Positions 9,537 to 17,347 of a stretch of DNA of 64,000 nucleotides are shown here, one piece after another. Numbering within the stretch: position 1 is the stretch's first letter; the number at the start of each line of letters is the position of its first letter. The stretch covers positions 2,976,001-3,040,000 of the forward strand of contig NZ_CP044972.1 of assembly GCF_010104355.1 (NCBI RefSeq). Direction: 5' to 3'. A program made the translations under genes and the position numbers. The stretch is from Hydrogenophaga sp. PBL-H3 (GTDB taxonomy: Bacteria > Pseudomonadota > Gammaproteobacteria > Burkholderiales > Burkholderiaceae_C). The notes beneath the pieces were generated by a model, which saw only the letters and a program-made list of their open reading frames with translations, did not search any database and was not told the origin of the DNA.

Positions 9537-9552
9537 TTCGATTCCCTTCACC
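9537..9552 (+). repeat. attR core, 16-bp direct repeat
   Basis: Exact copy of tRNA-Gly bases 3330-3345. Beyond it the sequence (CTCCACACATG) resembles but no longer matches the tRNA end, marking the right boundary of the integrated element. Confidence 0.85.
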
Positions 9553-9563
9553 TCCACACATGC

Positions 9564-9590
9564 AAAAGGCCCCACCCGGGGCCTTTTTTT
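9564..9590. terminator. Bidirectional hairpin terminator
   Basis: A-run, GGCCCC, a short loop, GGGGCC, then seven T. It probably ended the tRNA-Gly transcript before integration and also serves the converging mntX-type gene on the minus strand. Confidence 0.75.
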
Positions 9591-9598
9591 GTGGGTGC

Positions 9599-10177
9599 TC
9601 AGCCGATGAACGACTTGCCGACACCCAGCAGTGTCAGCACGCCAAGCACCGCAAAAATCAGCGCAGCAATGCCGTGCACCAGCTTGATGGGCACCCGCCG
9701 GGTGAGCTTGTCGCCGAAGAACACCACCGGCGCATTGGCCAGCATCATGCCCAGCGTGGTGCCGATGACCACCGCCACCAGCGGCTCGTACTGGGCCCCC
9801 AGCGCCACCGTGGCGATCTGGGTCTTGTCGCCCATCTCGGCCAGGAAGAACGCCCAGGTGGTGGCGACGAACACACCCATGCCGCGCCGGGGTGGCATGT
9901 CATCTTCGTCGAGTTTGTCGGGGATCAACATCCAGGCCGCCATGGCGATGAACGAGATGCCCAGCACCCAGCGCATCACGTCGGGGCCGATGGCTGCCAT
10001 GACCCAGGCACCCACGGCACCGGCCAGCGCGTGATTGAGCACCGTGGCCACGAAGATGCCGGCCACGATGGGCCAGGGGCGCTTGAAGCGCGCGGCCAGC
10101 ACGAGGGCGAGCAATTGCGTCTTGTCGCCCATTTCGGCGAGGGTGACGATACCGGTGGATATGAGAAAAGCTTCCAA
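9599..10177 (-). CDS. TMEM165/GDT1 (UPF0016) family Mn2+ exporter
   Basis: A 192-residue inner-membrane protein with two homologous halves, each bearing the family signature EMGDKT (about residues 15 and 122) that forms the cation site, and six predicted membrane segments. Family members export Mn2+ (MneA type) or exchange Mn/Ca for protons. A TTG start at 10175-10177 is chosen because GGAG lies 7 bases upstream and the product then has the normal family length; the longer frame reads through the riboswitch. Control by the yybP-ykoY riboswitch just upstream supports a role in manganese homeostasis. Confidence 0.88.
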   Translation of the reverse strand: MEAFLISTGIVTLAEMGDKTQLLALVLAARFKRPWPIVAGIFVATVLNHALAGAVGAWVMAAIGPDVMRWVLGISFIAMAAWMLIPDKLDEDDMPPRRGMGVFVATTWAFFLAEMGDKTQIATVALGAQYEPLVAVVIGTTLGMMLANAPVVFFGDKLTRRVPIKLVHGIAALIFAVLGVLTLLGVGKSFIG

Positions 10178-10203
10178 GACAGTGCTCCGAGGGCCGGCAG
10201 AAA

Positions 10204-10351
10204 CCAAAAGACCACACGGCATCCCCGGCCCATCCGGAGGCAGTGTGGTCAAAGGTCTTGCCAGGCTGAAGGCTGTCGGCGCCATGGCCATGAGGGCCAA
10301 GTGTGTTGACGCAGACCTCTGCAGGGCGCAGAGCGGCTACTCCCCAATGAC
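10204..10351 (-). promoter_or_regulatory. yybP-ykoY manganese riboswitch with terminator platform
   Basis: On the minus strand the conserved GGGGAGTAGCC (10335-10345) opens the aptamer, with the closing GGCAAGACCTTTGAC at 10248-10262, so the aptamer spans about 10248-10351. Next, GACCACAC (10243-10250) can pair with GTGTGGTC (10210-10217) followed by TTTTGG, a terminator whose 5' arm overlaps the P1 closing strand. Mn2+ binding would therefore favour read-through into the exporter gene. Aptamer recognition is from sequence; the switching direction is inference. Confidence 0.85.
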
Positions 10352-10374
10352 GGGTGCGGTAGGGAGTATAGCCG

Positions 10375-11013
10375 TCAGATCAGCGCGGGGCCGGTCTTGG
10401 ACTGGATGAACTCGCGCGTCACGCCCGGTGCCAGTTCCACCAGCTTCAGGCCTTCGGGTGTCACGTCCATCACACCCAGGTCGGTGATGATGCGGTCGAC
10501 CACACCCACACCCGTGAGCGGCAGGGAGCACTGGTCGAGGATCTTCAGGTCTTCGGTGCCGTCCTTCTTCCTGGCCACGTGCTCCATGAGCACGATCACG
10601 CGCTTGACGCCCGCCACCAGGTCCATCGCGCCGCCCATGCCCTTGACCATCTTGCCGGGGATCATCCAGTTGGCCAGGTCGCCCCGGGCGCTCACCTGCA
10701 TGGCGCCCAGGATGCTCAGGTTGATCTTGCCGCCGCGGATCATGGCGAAGCTGTCGTGGCTGCCGAAGATGCTGGAGCCCGGGATGGTCGTCACGGTCTG
10801 CTTGCCGGCGTTGATGAGATCGGCATCGACCTCGTCTTCATTGGGGAAGGGGCCAATGCCGAGCATGCCGTTTTCGCTTTGCAGCCACACCTCTTTGTCG
10901 GCGGGCACGAAGTTGGCCACCAGCGTGGGAATGCCGATGCCCAGGTTCACATAGAAACCGTCTTCGAGTTCGTGGGCTGCGCGCGCAGCCATCTGGTCTT
11001 GGTTCCAGGGCAT
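10375..11013 (-). CDS. scoB: 3-oxoacid CoA-transferase subunit B
   Basis: A 212-residue beta subunit of a class I CoA transferase (ScoAB/PcaIJ type) that moves CoA from succinyl-CoA to acetoacetate or 3-oxoadipate. The catalytic glutamate is in the SENG motif (Glu47), and [11 protein letters not shown] precedes it. The start ATG lies one base beyond the stop of the A subunit, so the two are translationally linked. Sequence alone does not separate acetoacetate from 3-oxoadipate as substrate; no pca genes adjoin. Confidence 0.88.
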   Translation of the reverse strand: MPWNQDQMAARAAHELEDGFYVNLGIGIPTLVANFVPADKEVWLQSENGMLGIGPFPNEDEVDADLINAGKQTVTTIPGSSIFGSHDSFAMIRGGKINLSILGAMQVSARGDLANWMIPGKMVKGMGGAMDLVAGVKRVIVLMEHVARKKDGTEDLKILDQCSLPLTGVGVVDRIITDLGVMDVTPEGLKLVELAPGVTREFIQSKTGPALI

Positions 11014-11014
11014 A

Positions 11015-11722
11015 TCAGACTCCCGCCTTCTCTGTGATGGTTCGCTTTTCGATGCGCTTCTCGGGCGTGGCGTTGAGTACGATGCGGTGCACGTAGATGC
11101 CCGGGAGGTGGATGTGGTCGGGTGCGATGGCGCCCTTCTCCACGATCTCCTCCACCTCGACCACGCAGATCTTGCCAGCCATGGCCACGGCCGGGTTGAA
11201 GTTGCGCGCGGTGAAGCGGAACTGCAGGTTGCCCGAGGTGTCGGCTCGCCAGGCTTTCACCAGCGACACGTCGGGAACGAGCGCGCGCTCCATCACGTAG
11301 GTTTCGCCGTCGAACTCGCGCAGCTCTTTGCCCTCGGCCACGATGGTGCCCACGCCGGTCTTGGTGAAGAAGGCCGGGATGCCGGCGCCGCCAGCGCGCA
11401 GTTTTTCGGCAAGCGTGCCCTGGGGCGTGAATTCGAGCTGCAGTTCACCGGCCAGGTACTGGCGCTCGAACTCCTTGTTTTCACCCACGTAGCTGGAGAT
11501 CATCTTGGTGATCTGGCGCGTTTCCAGCAGCTTGCCCAGGCCGAAGCCGTCCACGCCCGCGTTGTTCGAGATCACGGTGAGGTTCTTCTTGCCGCTGTCG
11601 CGCAGGGCGTCGATGAGCGCTTCGGGAATGCCGCAGAGGCCGAAGCCGCCGACGGCGAACAGCTGGCCATCGGCCACGATGTCTTTGAGCGCGTCGGCTG
11701 CGCTCGGGTGGATCTTGTTCAC
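11015..11722 (-). CDS. scoA: 3-oxoacid CoA-transferase subunit A
   Basis: A 235-residue alpha subunit of the same transferase; the glycine-rich CoA-binding motif [10 protein letters not shown] is near residues 25-34, with [14 protein letters not shown] further on. The start is GTG 11720-11722, preceded by AGGAG at a good distance; the longer frame upstream has no such site. Promoter and operator probably lie in the palindromic region 11761-11786 shared with the divergent PAS-LuxR gene. Confidence 0.88.
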   Translation of the reverse strand: MNKIHPSAADALKDIVADGQLFAVGGFGLCGIPEALIDALRDSGKKNLTVISNNAGVDGFGLGKLLETRQITKMISSYVGENKEFERQYLAGELQLEFTPQGTLAEKLRAGGAGIPAFFTKTGVGTIVAEGKELREFDGETYVMERALVPDVSLVKAWRADTSGNLQFRFTARNFNPAVAMAGKICVVEVEEIVEKGAIAPDHIHLPGIYVHRIVLNATPEKRIEKRTITEKAGV

Positions 11723-11760
11723 GTTGCTGTCTCCTGGGTTGAAGCAAGGAAGCCGGTACG

Positions 11761-11786
11761 ATACTACGTAACGGCATACGTAGTAT
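11761..11786. promoter_or_regulatory. Palindromic operator between scoAB and the PAS-LuxR gene
   Basis: ATACTACGTA (11761-11770) and its exact inverse TACGTAGTAT (11777-11786) with a 6-base spacer, in an 82-base divergent intergenic gap. The symmetry suits a dimeric LuxR-type regulator, most simply the adjacent gene product; this assignment is inference. Confidence 0.6.
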
Positions 11787-11804
11787 TTCGTAAAGAACAA
11801 CCCC

Positions 11805-12359
11805 ATGGACATCGACTACCGCCTGGCCTTCGACCTGGCCCCTGTGGGTCTGGCGCTCTCGCGCCAACGCACCATGGTCGACTGCAACCAGGCCCTGTGC
11901 GAGATGTTCGGTGCCACGCGCGAGCAACTCGTGGGCCAGAGTTTCCAGATCCTCTACCCCAGCGCCGACGAATACGAGCGCCTGGGCGCGCGCATGGCGC
12001 CGCTGCTGGGCAAAGGCGGCACCTACGCGGACGACCGCATCATGAAGCGCGTGGGCGGCCGGCTGCAGGACGAAACCTTCTGGTGCCATGTGACCGGGCG
12101 CGCATTGAGGCGCGAGACGCCGCACGCCGCCGGCATCTGGAGCTTTGAAGACCTGAGCTCACGCCGCACCGTGAAAGCCGACCTCACGGCCCGCGAGCGC
12201 GAGGTGGCCGCCCACCTCATGAGCGGCCTGACCAGCAAGGAGATCGGCAAGGCCCTGGCCATCAGCCACCGCACGGTGGAGATCTACCGGGCGCGGCTCA
12301 TGCGCAAGTACGGGGCACACAGCACGCCCGATCTTGTGCATCGATTGCTGGCGGGTTGA
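11805..12359 (+). CDS. PAS domain, LuxR-type transcriptional regulator
   Basis: A 184-residue cytoplasmic regulator. Residues about 5-115 form a PAS sensor domain ([33 protein letters not shown]), and 122-184 carry a LuxR/FixJ helix-turn-helix ([35 protein letters not shown]). It is divergent from scoAB and is the obvious candidate to control that operon, perhaps sensing a small molecule or redox state through the PAS fold. No phosphoacceptor domain is present. The ribosome-binding site is weak. Confidence 0.82.
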   Translation: MDIDYRLAFDLAPVGLALSRQRTMVDCNQALCEMFGATREQLVGQSFQILYPSADEYERLGARMAPLLGKGGTYADDRIMKRVGGRLQDETFWCHVTGRALRRETPHAAGIWSFEDLSSRRTVKADLTAREREVAAHLMSGLTSKEIGKALAISHRTVEIYRARLMRKYGAHSTPDLVHRLLAG

Positions 12360-12363
12360 TCTT

Positions 12364-12437
12364 CCGTTCGGGCTGAGCTCGTCGAAGCCTTCAAGCTTGC
12401 GCTTGTGAATGCCCTTGGACAGGCTCAGGTCGAACGG
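12364..12437. repeat. REP-like palindrome (copy 1)
   Basis: CCGTTCGGGCTGAGC... on the left and ...AGGCTCAGGTCGAACGG on the right form an imperfect inverted repeat in the gap between two convergent genes. The same family occurs at 22983-23051 and 41646-41770. Confidence 0.75.
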
Positions 12438-12446
12438 TATCGAACT

Positions 12447-13409
12447 TCATTGCGGCTGAAAGCCACTCTCTTGAATGATCTTCGCCCACACCTTGCCGTA
12501 AGCCTGCTCGCGCGCGCCCAGCTGCTCACCGGTCATGAAGCCCACGGTGAGTCCCATGGCGGTGAGCTTCTCGCGCACGTCGGGCTGGGCAATCGCCTTC
12601 TGCACCGCCTGGGCGATGCGGTCCAGCGTGGCCTTGGGCGTGCCGGCCGGGGCGAACAGGCCGTAGTACGGCGCATCCTCAAAACCCTTGAGGCCGAGCT
12701 CGGCAAACGTGGGCACCTCGGGCATGGCGGCCTGGCGCTGCGAACCCATGACGGCCACCACGCGCAGCTTGCCGGCCTTGTGGTTCTCGATGAAGTCGGG
12801 GATGGAGGCCACGCCGGCCGGGATCTGGTTGCCCAGCATGTCGGCCATCATGGGTGCGCTGCCCCGGTAGGGCGCGGCCACCAGGTCCAGCCCGTTCTGT
12901 TTCGCGATCACCTGCACCAGGAACTGCGGTACCGAGGCGGGCGCGGGGATGCCCACCGTGCCTTTGCCGCCGGCGGCCTTCACACCGTCCACATAGGCCT
13001 TGAAGGACTGCGCGGGTGTGCCGCTGGAGACGGCGAAGGCGTTGACGAAAGTGGCAAAGCCCGCCACCGGCACAAAATCTTTGGCTGGCTCGTAGCCCGG
13101 GTTCTTCGTCACCATGGGCAGGATGGTGATGCTGTGATCGTGGCTGAGGAACAGCGTGTTGCCATCGGCTGCGGAGGCCTTGAGCGCCTGCGCTGCAATC
13201 TGCCCGCCCGCGCCAGGCTTGTTGTCGACGATCACCGCATGGCCCAGCTCTTCCTTGAGGCGCTCACCCAGGATGCGGGCAATCGCGTCGGTGCCGCCAC
13301 CGGGCGGAAAACCCACCAGGATGCGGGTGGTGGACTGGGCTTGTGCCAGCCCGAAGCAGGCGGCGAGTGTGGCCGCGAGTGCGGCACGGCGGGTGAATTT
13401 GAATGACAT
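12447..13409 (-). CDS. Bug-family tripartite tricarboxylate transporter receptor
   Basis: A 320-residue periplasmic solute-binding protein with a signal peptide (MSFKFTRRAALAATLAA, cleavage near AQA). The Bug hallmark FPPGGGTDAIAR near residue 35 and NKPGAGGQIAA near 63 are present. AGGAG lies before the ATG at 13407-13409. Members bind carboxylates or aromatic acids and usually have orphan genes; no TctAB membrane genes are nearby. It is next to a carboxymuconolactone decarboxylase-like gene on the same strand, which may hint at an aromatic-acid ligand. Confidence 0.87.
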   Translation of the reverse strand: MSFKFTRRAALAATLAACFGLAQAQSTTRILVGFPPGGGTDAIARILGERLKEELGHAVIVDNKPGAGGQIAAQALKASAADGNTLFLSHDHSITILPMVTKNPGYEPAKDFVPVAGFATFVNAFAVSSGTPAQSFKAYVDGVKAAGGKGTVGIPAPASVPQFLVQVIAKQNGLDLVAAPYRGSAPMMADMLGNQIPAGVASIPDFIENHKAGKLRVVAVMGSQRQAAMPEVPTFAELGLKGFEDAPYYGLFAPAGTPKATLDRIAQAVQKAIAQPDVREKLTAMGLTVGFMTGEQLGAREQAYGKVWAKIIQESGFQPQ

Positions 13410-13426
13410 GAAGGCTCCTTGAAAAA

Positions 13427-13813
13427 TCAGCTGGGGTCGGCTTCGACCACCGATGCGGCGGTGCGAAACGCCTCCACCGCCGTGGGCACGCCACAGTACA
13501 CCGCCGCGTGCAGCAGCACCTCCTGCAACTCCTCGGGTGTGGCACCGTTGTTGAGGGCTCCTCGCACATGGCCCTTGAGTTCGTTTTGCTTGCCCAGCGC
13601 GGCGAGCATGGCCACGGTGATGAGGCTGCGCGTTTTCAGGTCGAGCGTGCCGCGTTGCCACACGTCGCCCCAGGCCTTGCGGGTGATGTGCTGCTGGATG
13701 GGCTCGGTGAAGGGCGTCATGTTGCCAAAGGCATTGGCCACGAAGGCCTCGCCCATGACCTGCTTGCGCATGGCCAGGCCGCGGTCGAATTCGGGATCGT
13801 TGATGGGGTCCAT
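13427..13813 (-). CDS. Carboxymuconolactone decarboxylase family protein
   Basis: A 128-residue protein resembling 4-carboxymuconolactone decarboxylase (PcaC): RSLITVAMLAALGKQNELKG, then HAAVYCGVPTAVEAFR near the C-terminus. PcaC removes CO2 from carboxymuconolactone in the protocatechuate pathway, but many paralogues of this size are annotated only by family. The ATG at 13811-13813 gives the usual N-terminus; its ribosome-binding site is poor. It lies 17 bases upstream of the Bug receptor gene on the same strand, a likely two-gene operon. Confidence 0.78.
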   Translation of the reverse strand: MDPINDPEFDRGLAMRKQVMGEAFVANAFGNMTPFTEPIQQHITRKAWGDVWQRGTLDLKTRSLITVAMLAALGKQNELKGHVRGALNNGATPEELQEVLLHAAVYCGVPTAVEAFRTAASVVEADPS

Positions 13814-13918
13814 GAGGGTGTCCGGAAAATGGGGGGGATTACCGGTCGAAACGATAACCCAAGGCCTGGCCGATACTTGCGTACCGAACACGACCAACGA
13901 CCCGAGGAGCCTCACGCC

Positions 13919-14506
13919 ATGACCACCGCGCACCGCTACCCCCTGCCCGACCTCAACAGCCTGCCCCAGGACATCCAGGCACGCATCCTGGAGGTGCAGG
14001 AGAAATCGGGCTTCATTCCCAACGTGTTTCTGGCGCTCGCCCGCCGCCCGGCCGAGTGGCGGGCCTTCTTCGCCTACCACGACGCGCTCATGCTCAAGGA
14101 GGGTGGCCACCTCAGCAAGGGTGACCGCGAGATGATCGTCACCGCCACCAGCGCGGCCAACCACTGCCTCTATTGCGTGGTCGCCCACGGCGCCATCCTG
14201 CGCATTTACGAGAAAAAACCCCTGGTGGCCGACCAGGTGGCGGTGAACCACCGCAAGGCCGACATCAGCCCGCGCCAGCGCGCCATGCTCGATTTCGCGA
14301 TGAAGGTCTGCCAACGCTCGAACGAGGTGGAGGACGCCGATTTCGCGGCGCTGCATTTGCACGGCTTCGACGACGAAGACATCTGGGACATCACGGCCAT
14401 CACCGCGTTCTTCGGTCTGTCCAACCGCATGGCCAACGTGACCGGCATGGCGCCCAACCCCGAGTTCTACCTGCTGGGGCGGCAGCCCAAGGCCAAGGCG
14501 GCCTGA
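13919..14506 (+). CDS. Peroxidase-related enzyme, AhpD-like
   Basis: A 195-residue cytoplasmic protein of the alkylhydroperoxidase-like (CMD/AhpD) superfamily. The redox signature CLYCVVAH (Cys83, Cys86, His90) is intact and the length matches the uncharacterised peroxidase-related subfamily. GAGGAG precedes the ATG at 13919. It is divergent from another member of the same superfamily at 13427. The physiological substrate is unknown; a role in peroxide detoxification is a family-level guess. Confidence 0.8.
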   Translation: MTTAHRYPLPDLNSLPQDIQARILEVQEKSGFIPNVFLALARRPAEWRAFFAYHDALMLKEGGHLSKGDREMIVTATSAANHCLYCVVAHGAILRIYEKKPLVADQVAVNHRKADISPRQRAMLDFAMKVCQRSNEVEDADFAALHLHGFDDEDIWDITAITAFFGLSNRMANVTGMAPNPEFYLLGRQPKAKAA

Positions 14507-14517
14507 GCCCGACCGAC

Positions 14518-16914
14518 ATGAGCCCACCCACACGCCCGAGCACGCTGCTGATCTGCGCACTGGCCGTGCTGGGCATGGTGGTGCTGATGGCAGCCCCGGC
14601 CGGCACCTCGTCGGCCTGGCTGAGCTCGCGCATGCTGGGGGTTCATGCCGTGCTCGAGCTGTTCGCCATCCTGATCGCCGGCCTGGTGGTCGCCTCGGCC
14701 TGGCACACCTTCGAGCAGCACCGCCGGCCCAGCGCCCAGATCTTCGTGGCGGGCTTCCTGGTGGTGATGGCGTGCGACGTGATGCATGTGCTGACCTACC
14801 GCGGCATGCCGGCATTCATCACCGAGAGCTCCACGCCGCAGGCGATCTTCTTCTGGTTGATGGGGCGAACGGCCGAGGCGCTCACCCTGGCGGCGGTGGC
14901 GTTCTCACTGGTGCTGCGCGGTTCTCGCTGGACCCCGCTGCTGCTGGCCGTGGTGGTTTCCGCAGCGTTGATCATCTTCGGGTCTTTCCATCTCGATCGT
15001 TTCCCGGCGACGTTTGTGGAGGGTCAAGGCGTCACGCCGTTCAAGGCGGGTTTCGAGTACGTGCTGTGCGCGACCAACCTGGCACTGGCGCTGTACCTGG
15101 GACACCAGTCGCGCCGGGAGCACTCGCGAGAGAAGGCGCTGCTCGCGCTCTCCAGCTTCTTCATGGGCATGGGGGGCCTGGCTTTCACGCAGTACAAGGC
15201 ACCGTCGGACTTCCAGAACATCGCCGGTCACCTGTACAAGGTGATCGCTTATGCCCTGCTGTACCGGGCCATCTTCATCACCGGCATCCGGGCGCCCTTC
15301 GAGGCGCTCAAGGCCTCCGAGGCGCTGATCCGGGAGAACCAGGAGCGCATGCGCACGCTCGGTGCCAACCTGCTCAATTCGGTGCTGTACCAGCTGGTGC
15401 GGCGGCCCGACGGTGCGCTGACCTACACCGAGGTGTCCGACTCCATCGACCGCATCTGCGGCATCAGCGCCACCGATCTGGCGCGCGACCCCCGATGCTT
15501 GGAGCGACTGATCCTGCCGCAAGACATGCCGCTGATGCGGGCCGCCGAGGCCCGTTCGCTGGAAAGCATGTCGAACTTCGATGTCGAGGTGCGCCTGGTG
15601 CGCCCCGACGGCGTGCAACGGCACATGCACTTCGCAGCCGCGCCGCGCCGGCTGAGCGACGGTTCCGTCGCCTGGGACGGCGTGGCCACCGACATCACCG
15701 AACGCATCGAGGTCGGCGCCGCCCGCAAGAAGCTCGAAGAGCAGCTCAACCAGTCCCAGAAGATGGAGTCGATCGGCACACTGGCCAGCGGCATTGCGCA
15801 CGACTTCAACAACGTGCTGGCCGCGATCCTGGGCAACACCAACATGGTCATCGAAGACGTGCAGCGTGGCGACAAGGGCGAGGCATTGCTGGGCCTGTCG
15901 CAGATCCGGAAGTCGGGTTCGCGGGCGCGCGCGCTGGTCAACCAGATCCTCAGCTTCAGTCGGCGGGAAGCGCCGCTGCGCACCGTGCAGCCCCTGCGCC
16001 CGATCATCGAAGAGACCCTCACGCTGCTGCGCTCGACCCTGCCGCGCAACGTGGTGCTCGACGAGCGGCTGGACGACCAGCATGCATGCGCCCTGATCGA
16101 CCGCACGCAGATCGAACAGGTGCTGTTGAACCTGTGCACAAACGCCTGGCATGCACTGGGCGAGGCGGGCGGACGCCTGTCGGTGAGCACATCGATCGTC
16201 AAGGTGGATGCCTCGACGGTATCGCTGGGTGCCCTGCTGCCGGGGTCCTACATCCGCCTGAGCGTCGAGGACAACGGCTGCGGCATGGACGAGGCCACCC
16301 GCCTTCGCGTGTTCGAGCCCTTCTTTACCACCAAGAGCCCTGGCCAGGGTACGGGCCTGGGGCTGTCCGTGGTGCATGGCATCGTGCGATCGCACGACGG
16401 CGCCATCACACTGGACACCAGCCTGGGCGGCGGCACACGGTTCGACATCTTCCTGCCGGTGTCCGAGGGCCCGGCCGAAGCCGCCGCGCCCTCGGCCCAC
16501 GAGGGCATGCCGCGCGTGATGGGCAACGGAGAACGTGTGCTCTACATCGACGACGACGAGACGATGGCACGCATGGTGGAGCGCTTGCTCAAGCGCGCGC
16601 GCTTCGAGGTCCGCGTGTTCCACGATCCTGCGCTGGCGCTGCGCGTGCTGGGCGAGCACCCGGACGATGTCGATGTGCTGGTGACCGACTACAACATGCC
16701 GGGGCAGTCGGGGCTGGCCGTGATTCGTGTTGCGCGAGAGCTTCGCCCCGACCTGCCCGCCATCCTCATCTCGGGGTATGTGAGCGATGAACTCAAGCGC
16801 CTGTGCCTGGCGCAGGGCGTTTCAACGGTGCTGGAGAAGCAGAAATCGCTCGACGAACTCACCGCGGCGATCGAGCGCTCGATCGAAACGGCGGGCAAGG
16901 CGCCAAGACGATGA
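14518..16914 (+). CDS. MASE3 membrane hybrid sensor histidine kinase
   Basis: A 798-residue inner-membrane signalling protein. Residues about 10-260 form a MASE3-type sensor with seven or so membrane segments (GMVVLMAAPAG, VVMACDVMHVLTYRGMP). These are followed by a PAS region (about 280-400), a HisKA domain with phosphoacceptor His in SGIAHDFNN (about 427), and an HATPase domain (DNGCGM, GTGLGLSVVHGI). A C-terminal receiver domain has its phospho-Asp in VTDYNM (about 723). No HPt domain or separate response regulator is encoded alongside, so its output partner is unknown. It starts 11 bases after the AhpD-like gene. Confidence 0.88.
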   Translation: MSPPTRPSTLLICALAVLGMVVLMAAPAGTSSAWLSSRMLGVHAVLELFAILIAGLVVASAWHTFEQHRRPSAQIFVAGFLVVMACDVMHVLTYRGMPAFITESSTPQAIFFWLMGRTAEALTLAAVAFSLVLRGSRWTPLLLAVVVSAALIIFGSFHLDRFPATFVEGQGVTPFKAGFEYVLCATNLALALYLGHQSRREHSREKALLALSSFFMGMGGLAFTQYKAPSDFQNIAGHLYKVIAYALLYRAIFITGIRAPFEALKASEALIRENQERMRTLGANLLNSVLYQLVRRPDGALTYTEVSDSIDRICGISATDLARDPRCLERLILPQDMPLMRAAEARSLESMSNFDVEVRLVRPDGVQRHMHFAAAPRRLSDGSVAWDGVATDITERIEVGAARKKLEEQLNQSQKMESIGTLASGIAHDFNNVLAAILGNTNMVIEDVQRGDKGEALLGLSQIRKSGSRARALVNQILSFSRREAPLRTVQPLRPIIEETLTLLRSTLPRNVVLDERLDDQHACALIDRTQIEQVLLNLCTNAWHALGEAGGRLSVSTSIVKVDASTVSLGALLPGSYIRLSVEDNGCGMDEATRLRVFEPFFTTKSPGQGTGLGLSVVHGIVRSHDGAITLDTSLGGGTRFDIFLPVSEGPAEAAAPSAHEGMPRVMGNGERVLYIDDDETMARMVERLLKRARFEVRVFHDPALALRVLGEHPDDVDVLVTDYNMPGQSGLAVIRVARELRPDLPAILISGYVSDELKRLCLAQGVSTVLEKQKSLDELTAAIERSIETAGKAPRR

Positions 16915-16924
16915 AGGTGGCGCC

Positions 16925-17347
16925 TCAGCCCTCGAGGATGCGCCGCAGGGAGTCCGGGATGGGCGCCGACTTCTGCTTCGGGAAGTTCACCCACACCGTG
17001 GTCGCGCCACCCGAGGCGTACAGCGTCTGCGGATCATCGGCCCGGGTGAGGGTGCACCAGGTCTCGAAGCTGGTGCGACCGACATCGCTCGCGTACATCG
17101 TGGCAATCACGTCGCCCGGGTACTCCAGCTGTTTGTGGAAGGTGCAGAAGGCGTTGATGATCACCGGCCCTTCGCCTTGCGGGTCGGGCTGGCATCCGAT
17201 GCCGCGCATCCATTCGATGCGGATGGTCTCCAGGTAGCGGAAGTAGATGGTGTTGTTCACGTGCCCCATCGCGTCCATGTCACCCCATCGAATGGGAATG
17301 GTCATGCGAAACACTTCTTTCTTCTTCTCGGGCAGTTCGAACTTCAT
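16925..17347 (-). CDS. Acyl-CoA thioesterase, 4-hydroxybenzoyl-CoA thioesterase family
   Basis: A 140-residue hot-dog-fold thioesterase. The active-site motif RWGDMDAMGHVNN (residues 20-31, with the catalytic Asp) and YLETIRIEWM are plain. The ATG overlaps the stop of the upstream transporter gene (ATGA at 17344-17347), so translation is coupled. The operon context (SDR, exporter, thioesterase) and the divergent ETF-QO suggest acyl-CoA metabolism; the exact acyl substrate cannot be read. Confidence 0.82.
   Translation of the reverse strand: MKFELPEKKKEVFRMTIPIRWGDMDAMGHVNNTIYFRYLETIRIEWMRGIGCQPDPQGEGPVIINAFCTFHKQLEYPGDVIATMYASDVGRTSFETWCTLTRADDPQTLYASGGATTVWVNFPKQKSAPIPDSLRRILEG

Larger units (their letters stand above)
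3330..9552. mobile_element. Integrative element in tRNA-Gly(CCC), about 6.2 kb
   Basis: Bounded by the 16-bp att repeats at 3330-3345 and 9537-9552. It carries a P4-type integrase next to the tRNA, an AlpA-like regulator, a hypothetical gene, a helix-turn-helix protein and a decayed type I restriction-modification locus. Base composition drops visibly relative to the flanking genes, especially around 4786-5010 and 8850-9100. No conjugation or replication gene is seen, so it is probably a small, possibly immobilised genomic island. Confidence 0.85.

Noticed and set aside
14905..16659. 584-codon open frame antisense to the hybrid kinase
   Set aside because: Typical GC-rich shadow: His/Gln/Arg-rich, no motif, and it lies wholly opposite a gene with clear kinase motifs.
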